From positions 1,096,001 to 1,160,000 of the forward strand of contig NZ_CP119082.1 in NCBI RefSeq assembly GCF_029027965.1: a stretch of 64,000 nt of DNA, written 5' to 3'. Positions 1 to 12,718 of this stretch are shown here, one piece after another. The notes beneath the pieces were generated by a model. That model was not told the DNA's origin, did not search any database, and saw nothing but the letters and a program-made list of their open reading frames with translations. The position numbers and the translations under genes are program-made. The first letter of the stretch is position 1, and each line of letters starts with the position of its first letter. This DNA is from Paracoccus sp. S3-43 (GTDB taxonomy: Bacteria; Pseudomonadota; Alphaproteobacteria; Rhodobacterales; Rhodobacteraceae).

Positions 1-523
1 GGGCGCGCGGGTCAGCTTTGTCACCGGCCCGGCCGAGGTGGCCCCGCCCGAGGGGGTGACGGTGATCCGCGTCCAGACCGCCGGGCAGATGCGCGACGCG
101 GTGGAGGCCGCGCTGCCCGCCGATGCGGCGGTGATGGCGGCGGCGGTGGCCGACTGGCGGATCAGGAATTCATCGGCCAGGAAGATGAAGAAGGACGGAT
201 CGGGCAAGCCTCTGTCGCTGGAGATGACCGAGAATCCCGATATCCTGGCCTGGGTCAGCCAGCCCGGCGCGCGCCGTCCCCGGCTGGTGGTGGGCTTTGC
301 CGCCGAAACCAACGATGTCGTCGCCCATGCCACCGACAAGCGGCTGCGCAAGGGCTGCGACTGGATCGTGGCCAATGATGTCAGCGAGGGCACCGGCATC
401 ATGGGCGGGTCCGAAAACGCCGTGACCGTCATCACCGAGGACGGACCCGAGGAATGGCCGCGCATGGCCAAGGACGCCGTGGCCCGCAAGCTGGCCCAGA
501 AGATCGCCGGAGTGATCGGATGA
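1..523 (+). CDS. coaBC: CoaBC phosphopantothenoylcysteine synthetase domain, 5' end outside window
   Basis: Partial gene; the frame is open from base 2, so the real start lies upstream of the window. The 173 visible residues match the CoaB half of bifunctional CoaBC, which ligates cysteine to 4'-phosphopantothenate using CTP in coenzyme A synthesis. Visible CoaB signatures are the KMKKDG stretch, ENPDIL, VGFAAETND and the ANDVSEG loop. The TGA stop overlaps the next ATG (ATGA at 520-523), suggesting translational coupling to the cysteine desulfurase. The decarboxylase (CoaC) half cannot be seen. Confidence 0.9.
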   Translation, partial: GARVSFVTGPAEVAPPEGVTVIRVQTAGQMRDAVEAALPADAAVMAAAVADWRIRNSSARKMKKDGSGKPLSLEMTENPDILAWVSQPGARRPRLVVGFAAETNDVVAHATDKRLRKGCDWIVANDVSEGTGIMGGSENAVTVITEDGPEEWPRMAKDAVARKLAQKIAGVIG

Positions 524-1560
524 GAACCTATCTGGACTGGAACGCCACCACCCCGCTGCGCCCCGAGGTGAAGGCCGCGATGCGCGAGGCGATGGAGATC
601 GTCGGAAACCCGTCCTCGGTCCATACCGAGGGGCGCGAGGCCAAGATGGCGATGGAGCGCGCGCGCGAACAGGTGGCGGCGGCCCTGGGCGCGGAAGGCG
701 CGGACGTGATCTTCACATCCGGCACGACCGAGGCTGCGGCAATGGTGCTGGCGGACCGTGGCGTTCATTGCGCGCCGGTCGAACACAGCGCCGTCAAGGT
801 CTGGTGCGAACAGGATCTGGCGGTGGACGGGGACGGGATCGTCTCGGTGCCCGATCCGGCGCGCGCGTCCTTGCAACTGGCGAACAACGAAACCGGCGTG
901 ATCCAGGACTTGCCGCAGGGGCTGGCCTCCAGCGACCTGACCCAGGCGTTCGGAAAAATCCCCTTTGCCTTCAACTGGCTGGGCGTCACGGCGGGCTTTG
1001 TCAGCGCCCACAAGCTGGGCGGTCCCAAGGGCATCGGCGCGCTGATCGTGAAGCGCGGCACCGACATTCCGGCGCTGATCCGGGGCGGGGGGCAGGAACA
1101 GGGCCGCCGCGGCGGGACCGAGAACCTGATCGGCATCCTGGGATTCGCCGCCGCCGCCGCCGCCGCGCAACGGGATCTTGACGCCGGGCTGTGGGATCAG
1201 GTCGCCGAACGCCGCGATGCGCTGGAGGAGCGGCTGCTGGCTGCCGCGCCGGGCGCAATGATTGCCGGAAAGGGCGCGAAACGCTTGCCGAACACGACCT
1301 GCCTTCTTACATCGGGCTGGAAGGGGGAGACCCAGGTCATGCAGATGGATCTGGCGGGCTTTGCGATATCAGCCGGGTCGGCCTGTTCCTCGGGCAAGGT
1401 TCGGGCCAGCGGCGTTTTGCAGGCCATGGGTTTCGACGACAGGGCCGCGCAATCGGCAATTCGGATATCCATAAGCCCGGCTGTGGGCGACGATCAGGTG
1501 AACCGATTTGCGCAAGTGTGGGAAAGCGCGTATTCACGCTGGCGCGACAGGACTGGCTAG
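520..1560 (+). CDS. Cysteine desulfurase, class V aminotransferase (NifS/IscS-like)
   Basis: A 346-residue PLP enzyme expected to take sulfur from cysteine as an enzyme persulfide for Fe-S assembly. The probable Schiff-base lysine is K165 in SAHKLGG, and the catalytic cysteine is C289 in SAGSACSSGK. A start at 454 is possible, but homology begins at MRTYLDWNATTP, and the ATG at 520 overlaps the coaBC stop by four bases, so 520 is chosen. It heads the SUF cluster (sufB starts 30 nt downstream), while a second desulfurase of SufS type ends the same cluster. It is shorter than typical IscS (about 400 aa), as in many alphaproteobacterial NifS-like proteins. Confidence 0.88.
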   Translation: MRTYLDWNATTPLRPEVKAAMREAMEIVGNPSSVHTEGREAKMAMERAREQVAAALGAEGADVIFTSGTTEAAAMVLADRGVHCAPVEHSAVKVWCEQDLAVDGDGIVSVPDPARASLQLANNETGVIQDLPQGLASSDLTQAFGKIPFAFNWLGVTAGFVSAHKLGGPKGIGALIVKRGTDIPALIRGGGQEQGRRGGTENLIGILGFAAAAAAAQRDLDAGLWDQVAERRDALEERLLAAAPGAMIAGKGAKRLPNTTCLLTSGWKGETQVMQMDLAGFAISAGSACSSGKVRASGVLQAMGFDDRAAQSAIRISISPAVGDDQVNRFAQVWESAYSRWRDRTG

Positions 1561-1590
1561 GCGACCGCCCGGCCCATGGAAGGACAAAGG

Positions 1591-3111
1591 ATGAACGAGA
1601 TCACCGATCTTGAGGTGCGCGAGGGCGTCGACCGCGAAACGGTCGAGACCGTGCAGAACATGGGCAGCTATAAATACGGCTGGGACACCGAGATCGAGAT
1701 GGACTATGCCCCCAAGGGGCTGTCCGAGGATATCGTCCGCCTGATCTCGCAGAAGAACGGCGAGCCGGAATGGATGCTGGACTGGCGGCTGGAAGCCTAT
1801 CGCCGCTGGCTGACCATGACGGAACCGAAATGGGCGATGCTGAACTATCCGGTCATCGACTATCAGGACCAGTATTACTATGCCCGCCCGAAAAGCATGG
1901 AGGTGAAGCCCAAGTCGCTGGACGAGGTGGATCCCAAGCTGCTGGCGACCTATGAAAAGCTGGGTATTCCGCTGAAAGAGCAGATGATCCTGGCCGGGGT
2001 CGAGGGCGCCGACGAAGCCCCCGTCGAGGGCCGCCGCGTGGCCGTTGATGCGGTTTTCGACAGCGTGTCGGTGGGCACGACCTTCAAGGAGGAGCTTGCC
2101 AGGGCCGGCGTGATCTTCTGTTCCATCAGCGAGGCGATCCGCGAACATCCCGACCTGGTGAAGAAATACCTGGGCAGCGTCGTGCCGCAGTCGGACAACT
2201 ATTTCGCGACGCTGAACAGCGCGGTGTTTTCCGACGGATCCTTCGTCTATGTCCCCAAGGGCGTGCGCTGCCCGATGGAACTGTCCACCTATTTCCGCAT
2301 CAACGCGGAAAACACCGGCCAGTTCGAACGCACGCTTATCATTGCGGATCAAGGATCTTACGTCAGCTATCTCGAAGGCTGCACGGCGCCCAAACGCGAC
2401 ACGAACCAGCTTCACGCGGCGGTGGTCGAGATCGTCATCCTGCAAGACGCCGAGGTCAAGTATTCGACCGTCCAGAACTGGTATCCGGGCGATGAGGAAG
2501 GCCGGGGCGGCATCTACAACTTCGTCACCAAGCGCGCCGATTGCCGCGAGGCCCGCGCCAAGGTGATGTGGACGCAGGTGGAAACCGGCAGCGCGATCAC
2601 CTGGAAATACCCCTCCTGCATCCTGCGCGGCGACGAATCGCAGGGCGAGTTCTATTCCATCGCCATCGCCAACAACTTCCAGCAGGCCGATACCGGGACC
2701 AAGATGATCCATCTTGGCAGGAACACCCGGTCGCGGATCGTTTCCAAGGGGATTTCGGCGGGGCAGGCGCAGAACACCTATCGCGGTCTGGTGTCGATGC
2801 ACCCGCGCGCGACCAACAGCCGCAACTATACCCAATGCGACAGCCTGCTGATCGGCGACAAATGCGGCGCCCATACCGTGCCCTATATCGAGGTGAAGAA
2901 CACCAGCAGCCGCGTCGAACACGAGGCGACGACCAGCAAGGTCGATGACGACCAGTTGTTCTATTGCCGGTCGCGCGGCATGGACGAGGAAGAGGCGGTG
3001 GCCCTGGTGGTGAACGGCTTCTGCCGCGAGGTCTTGCAGGCCCTGCCGATGGAATTCGCCATGGAGGCGCAGTCGCTGGTCGCCATTTCGCTGGAAGGCT
3101 CGGTCGGCTGA
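1591..3111 (+). CDS. sufB: Fe-S cluster assembly scaffold protein SufB
   Basis: About 506 residues, typical SufB length. SufB forms the SufBC2D scaffold in the cytoplasm on which nascent Fe-S clusters are built. It is recognised by the N-terminal [10 protein letters not shown] stretch, the [10 protein letters not shown] segment, the long beta-helix core and the C-terminal [21 protein letters not shown] motif. The ATG at 1591 is preferred over the in-frame ATG at 1576 because GGAAGGAC (1578-1585) is well placed upstream of it. sufC begins 67 nt downstream with no supportable gene between. A long antisense frame across this gene is a GC-rich shadow. Confidence 0.95.
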   Translation: MNEITDLEVREGVDRETVETVQNMGSYKYGWDTEIEMDYAPKGLSEDIVRLISQKNGEPEWMLDWRLEAYRRWLTMTEPKWAMLNYPVIDYQDQYYYARPKSMEVKPKSLDEVDPKLLATYEKLGIPLKEQMILAGVEGADEAPVEGRRVAVDAVFDSVSVGTTFKEELARAGVIFCSISEAIREHPDLVKKYLGSVVPQSDNYFATLNSAVFSDGSFVYVPKGVRCPMELSTYFRINAENTGQFERTLIIADQGSYVSYLEGCTAPKRDTNQLHAAVVEIVILQDAEVKYSTVQNWYPGDEEGRGGIYNFVTKRADCREARAKVMWTQVETGSAITWKYPSCILRGDESQGEFYSIAIANNFQQADTGTKMIHLGRNTRSRIVSKGISAGQAQNTYRGLVSMHPRATNSRNYTQCDSLLIGDKCGAHTVPYIEVKNTSSRVEHEATTSKVDDDQLFYCRSRGMDEEEAVALVVNGFCREVLQALPMEFAMEAQSLVAISLEGSVG

Positions 3112-3178
3112 GGCCGCGAAGGGATTTGATGATGGTGCCGGACCGCTGGCACCGCCACCACCATCTGATGAGGAAAAG

Positions 3179-3934
3179 ATGCTGAAAATCGACAACCTGC
3201 ATGTGAAACTTGAGGCGGAGGACAAGCAGATCCTGAAGGGTCTGTCGCTGGAGATTCCCGCCGGTCAGGTTCATGCGATCATGGGACCGAACGGGTCGGG
3301 CAAATCCACGCTGTCCTATGTCCTGTCGGGCCGCGACGGCTATGAGGTGACCGAAGGCACCGCCACGCTGGACGGCGAAAGCCTGCTGGACATGGAGCCC
3401 GAGGAACGCGCCGCCGCCGGGCTGTTCCTCGCCTTCCAGTATCCGGTCGAGATCCCCGGCGTTGGCAACATGACCTTCCTGCGCACCGCCGTGAACGCGC
3501 AACGCAAGGCGCGCGGGCAGGAGGAACTGTCCTCGGGCGAGTTCCTGAAGATCGTGCGCGCCAAGGCCGCCGAATTGCAGATCAGCCCGGACATGCTGAA
3601 GCGCCCGGTCAATGTCGGCTTCTCGGGCGGGGAAAAGAAGCGCAACGAGATCCTGCAAATGGCCATGCTGGAGCCGCGCATGTGCATCATGGACGAGACC
3701 GATTCGGGTCTTGACGTGGATGCGATGCGGCTGGTCTCGGACGGGGTGAACGCGCTGCGCTCGCCCGACCGCAGCTTCCTGGTCATCACCCATTATCAGC
3801 GGCTGCTGAACCACATCCAGCCGGACGTGGTCCATATCATGGCCGATGGCCGGATCGTCAAATCGGGCGGTCCCGCACTGGCCTTGCAGGTCGAGGAAGA
3901 AGGTTATGGCGACCTGCTGGCGGAGGCCCGCTGA
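3179..3934 (+). CDS. sufC: Fe-S cluster assembly ATPase SufC
   Basis: A 251-residue ABC-type ATPase that powers conformational change in the SufBC2D complex. Walker A is GPNGSGKST (residues 36-44), the ABC signature is FSGGEKKRNEILQ, and the Walker B region reads MCIMDETDSGLDVDA, as is typical of SufC. There are no membrane segments, as expected for a soluble ABC protein. The stop overlaps the sufD start by one base (TGATG at 3932-3936), indicating tight co-translation of SufC and SufD. Confidence 0.96.
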   Translation: MLKIDNLHVKLEAEDKQILKGLSLEIPAGQVHAIMGPNGSGKSTLSYVLSGRDGYEVTEGTATLDGESLLDMEPEERAAAGLFLAFQYPVEIPGVGNMTFLRTAVNAQRKARGQEELSSGEFLKIVRAKAAELQISPDMLKRPVNVGFSGGEKKRNEILQMAMLEPRMCIMDETDSGLDVDAMRLVSDGVNALRSPDRSFLVITHYQRLLNHIQPDVVHIMADGRIVKSGGPALALQVEEEGYGDLLAEAR

Positions 3935-5274
3935 TGGCGGACGCGGCAGTCAGGACCAAGGACCAGACCCCGACCGTCGAGGGATCGCCGAGGCCCGCCA
4001 ACGCGCTTGACGCGCGGATGGCGGTGCTGACCCTGCCGCAGGGCGGGTTCACGGCGGCGGCGCGCCGGGACGCGCTGGCGCGGTTGCGCGAGATGGGCTT
4101 GCCCGGTCCGCGCGACGAATACTGGCGCTATACCGATCCGCGCGCCTTCAACGCGCCGGTTCCGCAACCCATCCCGCTGCTGGACAAAGAGGCGGATTCG
4201 CCGCTGTTCGGTGACCGCGACCGGTTGAAGCTGGTTTTCGTGGACGGGCGCTTCGACGCCGCCGCCTCGGACGACCTGGCGCTGGAAGGGATTCAGATCG
4301 AGACACTGGCCCATGCCGACACCCGGCCGGACCACTGGGCGGCCGATCTGTATGGCAGGCTGGAAACGGCGGGCCAGACCCCGGTGCGCCGCCCCTTCGC
4401 CGCGCTGAACACGGCCGCGGCAGCGGACGGGGTGCTGATCCGCGTCACATCCTCGCCCGCGCGCCCGGTTCATGTGATCCACCGCCGCGCGTCCGAGGAT
4501 GCCGATGTCGCCTGGCACCACGTCATCCGGGTCGAGGAGGGCGCCGAACTGACCTTCCTGGAAACCGGCATGGTGGGCGCGCGCTCCAACGGCGTGATCG
4601 AGGCCGATCTGCGCCCCGGCGCCCGGCTGCACCACATCACCGCCAAGCGCGCCGGGCATCAGAAGCTGGGCCTGTCGCATCTGTTCGCCCGCGTGGCCGA
4701 AGGCGCGCTGTTCAAAAGCTTCGGCCTGTCGGTCAACGGCACGCTGATGCGGCACGAGGCGGTGATCGACATCGCGGGCGACGACGCGGTGGCCCATATC
4801 GCCGCGGCCGTGCTGGGCGACGGCAATGTCGGGTCGTTCCATCACGACGACACCGTCTTCATCACCCACGGGGCCGAACGCTGCGAAAGCCGCCAGGTCT
4901 TCAAGAAGGTGCTGAAGAACGGGGCCGAGGGCGTGTTCCAGGGCAAGATCCTGGTCAAGCCGGGCGCCCAGAAGACCGACGGCTACCAGATCAGCCAGGC
5001 GCTGCTGCTGGACGAACGCAGCCAGTTCCTGGCCAAGCCGGAACTGGAAATCTACGCGGATGACGTGAAATGCTCGCACGGTTCCACGACCGGCGCCATC
5101 GACGAGGAGGCGCTATTCTATCTGCGCTCTCGCGGGGTGCCCTACGGGCGGGCCATCGTGTTCCTGGTGCTGTCCTTCCTGGCCGACGCGCTTGAGGAGA
5201 TCGAGGACGAGGATCTGCGGGCCGAGATCAACGACCGGCTGGAAGCATGGCTGACCCTTCACGCCACGCAATGA
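3934..5274 (+). CDS. sufD: Fe-S cluster assembly protein SufD
   Basis: A 446-residue SufB paralogue that completes the SufBC2D scaffold. Family features include the N-terminal RDEYWRYTDPRAF region and the C-terminal CSHGSTTGAIDEEALFYLRSRG motif, with a histidine in the position important for cluster assembly. It is coupled to sufC by TGATG, and its stop overlaps the next ORF by ATGA (5271-5274), so the run sufC - sufD - membrane proteins - sufS is one translationally coupled operon. Confidence 0.95.
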   Translation: MADAAVRTKDQTPTVEGSPRPANALDARMAVLTLPQGGFTAAARRDALARLREMGLPGPRDEYWRYTDPRAFNAPVPQPIPLLDKEADSPLFGDRDRLKLVFVDGRFDAAASDDLALEGIQIETLAHADTRPDHWAADLYGRLETAGQTPVRRPFAALNTAAAADGVLIRVTSSPARPVHVIHRRASEDADVAWHHVIRVEEGAELTFLETGMVGARSNGVIEADLRPGARLHHITAKRAGHQKLGLSHLFARVAEGALFKSFGLSVNGTLMRHEAVIDIAGDDAVAHIAAAVLGDGNVGSFHHDDTVFITHGAERCESRQVFKKVLKNGAEGVFQGKILVKPGAQKTDGYQISQALLLDERSQFLAKPELEIYADDVKCSHGSTTGAIDEEALFYLRSRGVPYGRAIVFLVLSFLADALEEIEDEDLRAEINDRLEAWLTLHATQ

Positions 5275-5759
5275 GCAGGGGGGGCATCGTCCCCCGCGTG
5301 CTGCAAAGCTGGGTGGCCCCGCGCCGGGTGGTGCGGGGCCTTTCCGACATGCCGGAACGGGTCAAGCTGGCGGTCCTGATGGCGGCGATGCTGATCTTCC
5401 TGATCGCGCAGGCGCCCGCCAACGCGCGGCTGGCGCAGATCGACCCCTCGGTCCCGTTCCAGGCGCGGATGGGCGGCGCGCTGCTGGCGGTGATGTTCAT
5501 GATGCCGATCCTGGGCTATGCCCTGGCGGGGCTGGTCGCGGCCCTGTCGCGGCTGACCCCGTGGCGGCTGACGCCCGAGGATTCGCGCCTGGCGCTGTTC
5601 TGGGCGCTGCTGGCGGTCGCGCCCGCGATGCTGCTGGCCGGGCTGGTCGCGGGACTGGTGGGGCAGGGACCGGGCCTGACCCTGGTCCGCGCCGTCTGCG
5701 GCCTTGGTTTTCTGATGATCTGGGGCGCCGGCCTTTCGGCGCTGGCGAGGGAAGCATGA
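5271..5759 (+). CDS. Small multi-pass membrane protein in suf operon, YIP1-like
   Basis: 162 residues with about four hydrophobic helices (near residues 27-45, 68-90, 104-127 and 132-155 counting from the chosen start). The ATG at 5271 overlaps the sufD stop (ATGA); an upstream in-frame ATG at 5247 lies inside sufD. No catalytic motif is visible. Its position between sufD and a YIP1-family gene is conserved in Rhodobacteraceae suf operons as far as I know, but its function in Fe-S assembly is not established. Real as a gene because of the coupled overlaps at both ends (ATGA again at 5756-5759). Confidence 0.75.
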   Translation: MSRGGIVPRVLQSWVAPRRVVRGLSDMPERVKLAVLMAAMLIFLIAQAPANARLAQIDPSVPFQARMGGALLAVMFMMPILGYALAGLVAALSRLTPWRLTPEDSRLALFWALLAVAPAMLLAGLVAGLVGQGPGLTLVRAVCGLGFLMIWGAGLSALAREA

Positions 5760-6345
5760 GTTTCGACGACGTCAAGGCCCTGGTCGGTTTGTCGTTCCGG
5801 GATCCGCAGGCAGCGGCCCATGCGCTGATGGCGCAGGGCTGGCCGGTCTCGGCGCGCTGGATGGCGCTGATCGTGGCAGTCTCGGTTTCCGCGCTGCTGA
5901 CCTCGCTTGCGGCGATGCTGGTCAACGGCCCTGACCCGGACGGAACCCAGGTCGTGATGCTCAGCCGTCAGCCGATGGCGCTGGCCGCCATGCAGCTTGT
6001 CGCCATCGTGCTGGCGGCCGGGCTGATGTCGGGCGTCGGCCGCCTGTTCGGCGGCCACGGCCGGTTCGAGGACGCGCTGCTGCTGACCGTCTGGATCGAG
6101 GTTCTGCTGCTGCTGATCCAGGTCGTCCAACTGGTCCTGTCCCTGGTCCTGCCCGGCGTGGCGGGCCTGCTGGGCCTGGCCGCCATCGCGCTGTTCCTGT
6201 GGCTGACGGTGCAGTTCACCAAGGCGCTGCATGGGTTCCGCAACAGCGCCAAGGTCGCTTTGGGCCTGATCGGCACCGCCTTCGTGGCGGGTTTCGTCCT
6301 GTCGCTGATCGCGGCCGCCCTGGGTATCCTGCCGGAGATAGCGCA

Positions 6346-6349
<4 letters not shown>
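5756..6349 (+). CDS. YIP1 family membrane protein
   Basis: 197 residues with about five transmembrane helices after a short cytosolic N terminus (MSFDDVKALVGLSF). The pattern fits the YIP1/DUF1282-type integral membrane family found next to sufS in Rhodobacteraceae; no enzymatic residues are evident. The start at 5756 is set by the ATGA overlap with the preceding gene; an upstream in-frame start at 5561 would lie inside that gene and is rejected. It also ends in ATGA with sufS at 6346. Its role is unknown. Confidence 0.78.
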
Positions 6350-7557
<1,208 letters not shown>

Positions 7558-7570
7558 ATCTTGCAAAGTT

Positions 7571-7600
7571 TTGAATGGCTGCCGAAGATCGTGCGATAAT
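7571..7600 (+). promoter_or_regulatory. Candidate sigma-70-type promoter upstream of the FAD oxidoreductase
   Basis: TTGAAT (7571-7576) and GATAAT (7595-7600) are separated by 18 nt, 58 nt before the ATG of the downstream gene. The spacing and hexamers fit a housekeeping promoter; this is by inspection only. Confidence 0.4.
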
Positions 7601-7657
7601 CCTTGCCCGATCCGAGTGACTCTGCATCCCTGACTGAAACTTGGTCAGGGGAAGGAC

Positions 7658-8872
7658 ATGGCAGAGATTCTGGTTCTGGGTGCAGGCATGGTCGGCGTCA
7701 CGACCGGGTTGGCTTTGCAGGCGCGCGGTCATCAGGTGACCATCGTCGAACGCGGCGTGCCGGGGCGGGAAACCAGCTATGGCAATGCCGGCCTGATCCA
7801 GACCGAGGCGGTCGAACCCTATGCCATGCCGCTGGCCCCCGGCGCGCTGATCCAGATCGCGCTCGGCCGGGGCTATGACGTGAAATGGAACGTCGGCGGC
7901 CTGCTGTCGCAACTGAACGCCGTCTGGACCTATGCGATCAACTCGCTGCCTTCGGGTCACCGCCGCGCGACGCTGGTTTGGGGCAAGATGATCCGGCAAT
8001 CGACCGACCGCCATGCGCCGCTGATCGACGCGGCGGGCGCCGACAACATCATCCGCCGCGACGGCTATATCGAGGTCCATCGGACCCCCGCGCGGATGGA
8101 AAAGGCCCGTGTCACCGCCAAGCGGTTCCTGGACGAATTCGGGGTCGAGGCGCGGCTGATGGACGGCCGCGCCCTGCGCGCCCTGGAACCGGCGATCAAG
8201 ATCGAGGTCGAGGGCGCGACCCATTGGGCGGACGCCTGGACCTGTTCCGATCCCGGCGGGCTGGTCGCGGCCTATGCGGCGCTGTTCGAACGCCGGGGCG
8301 GGCGGATCGTCAACGCCGACGCGGGCGATCTGCATCGCGCGGGCAACGGCTGGAAGGTGGACGAGCATAGCGGCGAACATGCCGTCGTGGCGCTCGGCCC
8401 CTGGTCGCCGATGCTGCTGCAACGCTTCGGCCTGACGGTGCCGATGGTCTTCAAGCGCGGCTATCACCGCCATTACCACATGCAGACGCCGCCCAACCAT
8501 CCGATCGCGGATTTCGGCAACTCGGTGGTGATGTCGCCGATGCGGCGCGGATTGCGGATCGCCACGGCGGCCGAACTGACCAGCCATCCCCGCCTGACGC
8601 CGCCGCAGCTGAAGCATGGCGAAAAGGCCGCGCGCGAGCTGTTCGACATCGGTTCCCCGGTCGAGGCCGAACCCTGGACCGGCCGCCGCCCCTGCATCCC
8701 CGACATGCTGCCGGTGATCGGCCGGGTGCCCGACCAGCCGAACCTCTGGGCGCATTTCGGCCACGGCCATCAGGGCTTCACGCTGGGTCCGGTCACCGCG
8801 GAAATCCTGGCTGATGAATTGGACGGTAAGCAGGGCTGGGCCGAATTGCAGCCCGCCCGCTTCAAGCGGTAG
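7658..8872 (+). CDS. FAD-dependent oxidoreductase, DadA-like (D-amino acid dehydrogenase family)
   Basis: 404 residues of the DAO fold. The N-terminal ILVLGAGMVGVTTG contains the GxGxxG dinucleotide-binding motif, followed by the acidic end of beta-2 (TIVERG). The C-terminal GHGHQGFTLGPVTAE segment is the second FAD-contacting region. Family members oxidise D-amino acids or related amines, passing electrons to the respiratory chain or to oxygen; the substrate here cannot be deduced. It stands alone, with its own candidate promoter upstream and a strong hairpin downstream (8923-8940). Confidence 0.82.
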   Translation: MAEILVLGAGMVGVTTGLALQARGHQVTIVERGVPGRETSYGNAGLIQTEAVEPYAMPLAPGALIQIALGRGYDVKWNVGGLLSQLNAVWTYAINSLPSGHRRATLVWGKMIRQSTDRHAPLIDAAGADNIIRRDGYIEVHRTPARMEKARVTAKRFLDEFGVEARLMDGRALRALEPAIKIEVEGATHWADAWTCSDPGGLVAAYAALFERRGGRIVNADAGDLHRAGNGWKVDEHSGEHAVVALGPWSPMLLQRFGLTVPMVFKRGYHRHYHMQTPPNHPIADFGNSVVMSPMRRGLRIATAAELTSHPRLTPPQLKHGEKAARELFDIGSPVEAEPWTGRRPCIPDMLPVIGRVPDQPNLWAHFGHGHQGFTLGPVTAEILADELDGKQGWAELQPARFKR

Positions 8873-8913
8873 TTTCTTCTTCACGCAAATATCCTCGGGG
8901 GTGAATTGGCCGC

Positions 8914-8943
8914 AGGCCAAGAGGGGGCGCGAGCGCCCCCTTG
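8914..8943. terminator. GC-rich hairpin, terminator or REP-like element
   Basis: GGGGGCGC (8923-8930) and GCGCCCCC (8933-8940) form a perfect 8-bp stem with a two-base loop, followed by TTG. A small GGCC hairpin precedes it. It lies between the DadA-like gene and uvrB. I recall similar 'ggccgcaggcc - ggggg - ccccc' sequences after many Rhodobacteraceae genes, so it may be a dispersed REP-like terminator. Confidence 0.55.
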
Positions 8944-9022
8944 CTGCCGCAATCGGTCAGCACTGCCGGTTGACATTCGCGTGCGGCGACACACTTTGGA
9001 AGTCTGCCGAAAAGGACGCCCG

Positions 9023-11209
<2,187 letters not shown>

Positions 11210-11326
11210 GGCCCGGACCGCTGCCTCCATTCACGACTTCGTGCGAATCATGGTCCGTGTTACGGTGTCCGGGCAGACTGGTCGGTTTGCTTTGGTTTGG
11301 TTAACGATACTGGGGGGTACCGCACG

Positions 11327-12112
11327 ATGTACATCAAGCGAATGACGACCGCCTTCTTTGTGATGGCGGCGACTCCTGCGCTGTCCGCCACGATGCATGT
11401 TCACGATTCGAACGGTATGCTGGGCACGGTTGATACGACGACCGGCGCGGTGTCCGTCATCGGCGACATGGGCGTGGTGATGACCGACATTGCCTTCGAT
11501 CCGACAGGCAATCTTTATGGGATGAGCTTCACGGCTCTCTACCGCATCAATCCCGGCACCGGGGCCAGCACCCTGATCGGAACCCATGGGATCAACGGTG
11601 GAAACGCCCTTGTCTTCGGTGTTGACGGCACGCTGTATGGGGCGGGGAATACGACGACCAATCTTTACACGCTGAATACGACGACCGGGGCGGGAAGCTC
11701 GCTTGGCTCCATCGGATTCTTTTCGGGCGGCGATCTGGCCTTTGTGGGAAGCGATTTCTATCTCGCTTCCAGCGCGAACCAGCTGGTCAAGATCGACCTG
11801 GCAAATCCGGGCGGCACGGCGGCCATCGGTCCTTTCGGCGTCGGCAACGTCTTCGGGCTGGCGACGGCGCCCGATGGCAAGCTGTACGGCGTGGCTGGCA
11901 CCTCGATCTATGAGGTGGACGTGACGACCGGGCTTGCGACAAACCGGCTGTCTTTCGCCGGTCACGGCCTGGGGGCGGCCTATGGGCAGAGCTTCTATAC
12001 GGAATCCGGCGCCGAGCCTGCGCCCGTCCCGGTCCCGCCCGCAGGGGTGCTGCTGGCGGGGGGGCTTGTGCTGCTGGGAAGGGCCGGGCGGCGCGGCAGG
12101 GCCTTGTCCTGA
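11327..12112 (+). CDS. Exported protein with VPLPA-CTERM/PEP-CTERM-type sorting signal
   Basis: 261 residues. A signal peptide covers about residues 1-21, ending ATPALSA. The body has repeated short beta-rich units (GTLYGAGNTTTN, TLNTTTGAGSSLGSI, PDGKLYGVAG), suggesting a beta-propeller-like fold. The C terminus has a VPVPPAG motif, a hydrophobic helix and a basic RAGRRGR tail, the layout of exosortase/archaeosortase-type sorting signals common in Rhodobacteraceae. It is expected to be membrane-processed and released to the surface. The ATG at 11327 is chosen for signal-peptide length and the GGGGGG sequence upstream. Function unknown. Confidence 0.75.
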   Translation: MYIKRMTTAFFVMAATPALSATMHVHDSNGMLGTVDTTTGAVSVIGDMGVVMTDIAFDPTGNLYGMSFTALYRINPGTGASTLIGTHGINGGNALVFGVDGTLYGAGNTTTNLYTLNTTTGAGSSLGSIGFFSGGDLAFVGSDFYLASSANQLVKIDLANPGGTAAIGPFGVGNVFGLATAPDGKLYGVAGTSIYEVDVTTGLATNRLSFAGHGLGAAYGQSFYTESGAEPAPVPVPPAGVLLAGGLVLLGRAGRRGRALS

Positions 12113-12130
12113 CTGTCCGCGACATGAACC

Positions 12131-12165
12131 ACGGGCCGCGGCATCCGCTGCGGCCCGTGCTTTTT
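12131..12165 (+). terminator. Rho-independent terminator of the VPLPA-CTERM gene
   Basis: ACGGGCCGC (12131-12139) pairs with GCGGCCCGT (12150-12158), and CTTTTTC follows. It lies 18 nt after the stop of the exported protein gene, and marks the last clearly chromosomal feature before the ygjP fragment. Confidence 0.88.
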
Positions 12166-12169
12166 CAGG

Positions 12170-12487
12170 CCAAGGCCGCACCGACGCCTGCTGCTGAACC
12201 GCCGCCTTGTGCAGGCGCCGGTCGACGCCATCGACTACGTGATCACCCACGAGCTCTGCCATGTGGCCGAGCCACATCACGGCGCCGCATTCTTTGAGCT
12301 ACTTGACAAGGTGATGCCCGATTGGGAGCGGCGGAAGCAGAGGTTGGAACGGGCCATGGCCCGAGAACTTCCGAACCCGGTCGCGGCAGACGCAAACGCG
12401 ACCCCAATCCAAGTAATTTCAGGGCCGGGATTTTTCTTTGTTCCGACAAGCACTTATAGGAAATTCACCAAATCTGCGCAGTCATGA
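12170..12487 (+). pseudogene. YgjP-like (DUF45/M48-type) metallopeptidase, 3' fragment
   Basis: The open frame resembles the C-terminal part of YgjP-family zinc peptidases: RLLLNRRLVQAPVDAIDYVI followed by the zinc motif HELCH and the downstream EPHHGAAFFELLDKVMPDW and RRKQRLE helices. The N-terminal two thirds expected for the family (about 230 aa) are missing; the frame runs straight back into the terminator at 12131-12165. A GTG at 12209 could start a 92-residue product. After LERAMA the sequence continues about 30 residues unlike the family. The cut end probably marks the left junction of the stress island. Confidence 0.65.
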
Positions 12488-12582
12488 GGTCTGGAGAATA
12501 CGGGCCCTGAGAGACCGCTTCCGAGCCCCTTGGCGCTGAGGCCAGTGCTCAGCCCCTTCCGTATAACCCTCGAAAACAACGG

Positions 12583-12604
12583 AAAAATCCGGCCGTAGCC
12601 GGAT
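12583..12604 (-). terminator. Rho-independent terminator for the leftward stress operon
   Basis: ATCCGGC (12587-12593) and GCCGGAT (12598-12604) form a stem; read on the minus strand, a T run (12583-12587) follows. It lies about 115 nt downstream of the htpX-like gene. The rest of the 12488-12718 gap holds no supportable gene. Confidence 0.75.
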
Positions 12605-12718
12605 CGGGAGAACGTTTTCGCGAGGGCAAGTGGCGGAGGGGATGGGTCTGATATCCAACCTTCTCTGCTTCTTTGCCATCGCTGGCCGTCACAGGGAAAG
12701 ACGGACCGCTGCCGTCTC

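Noticed and set aside
1534..3225. 563-codon antisense frame across sufB
   Set aside because: Mirror-frame shadow of a GC-rich gene; repetitive His/Arg/Asp-rich sequence with no recognisable domain, while the sense frame is clearly SufB.
8873..9022. SOS (LexA) box upstream of uvrB
   Set aside because: No GTTC-N7-GTTC or Escherichia-type CTG-N10-CAG box found in the gap.
12637..12665. Possible tRNA-derived att core (TGGCGGAGGGGATGGGT)
   Set aside because: Resembles the 3' end of tRNA genes only partly; no cloverleaf and no second copy in the window.
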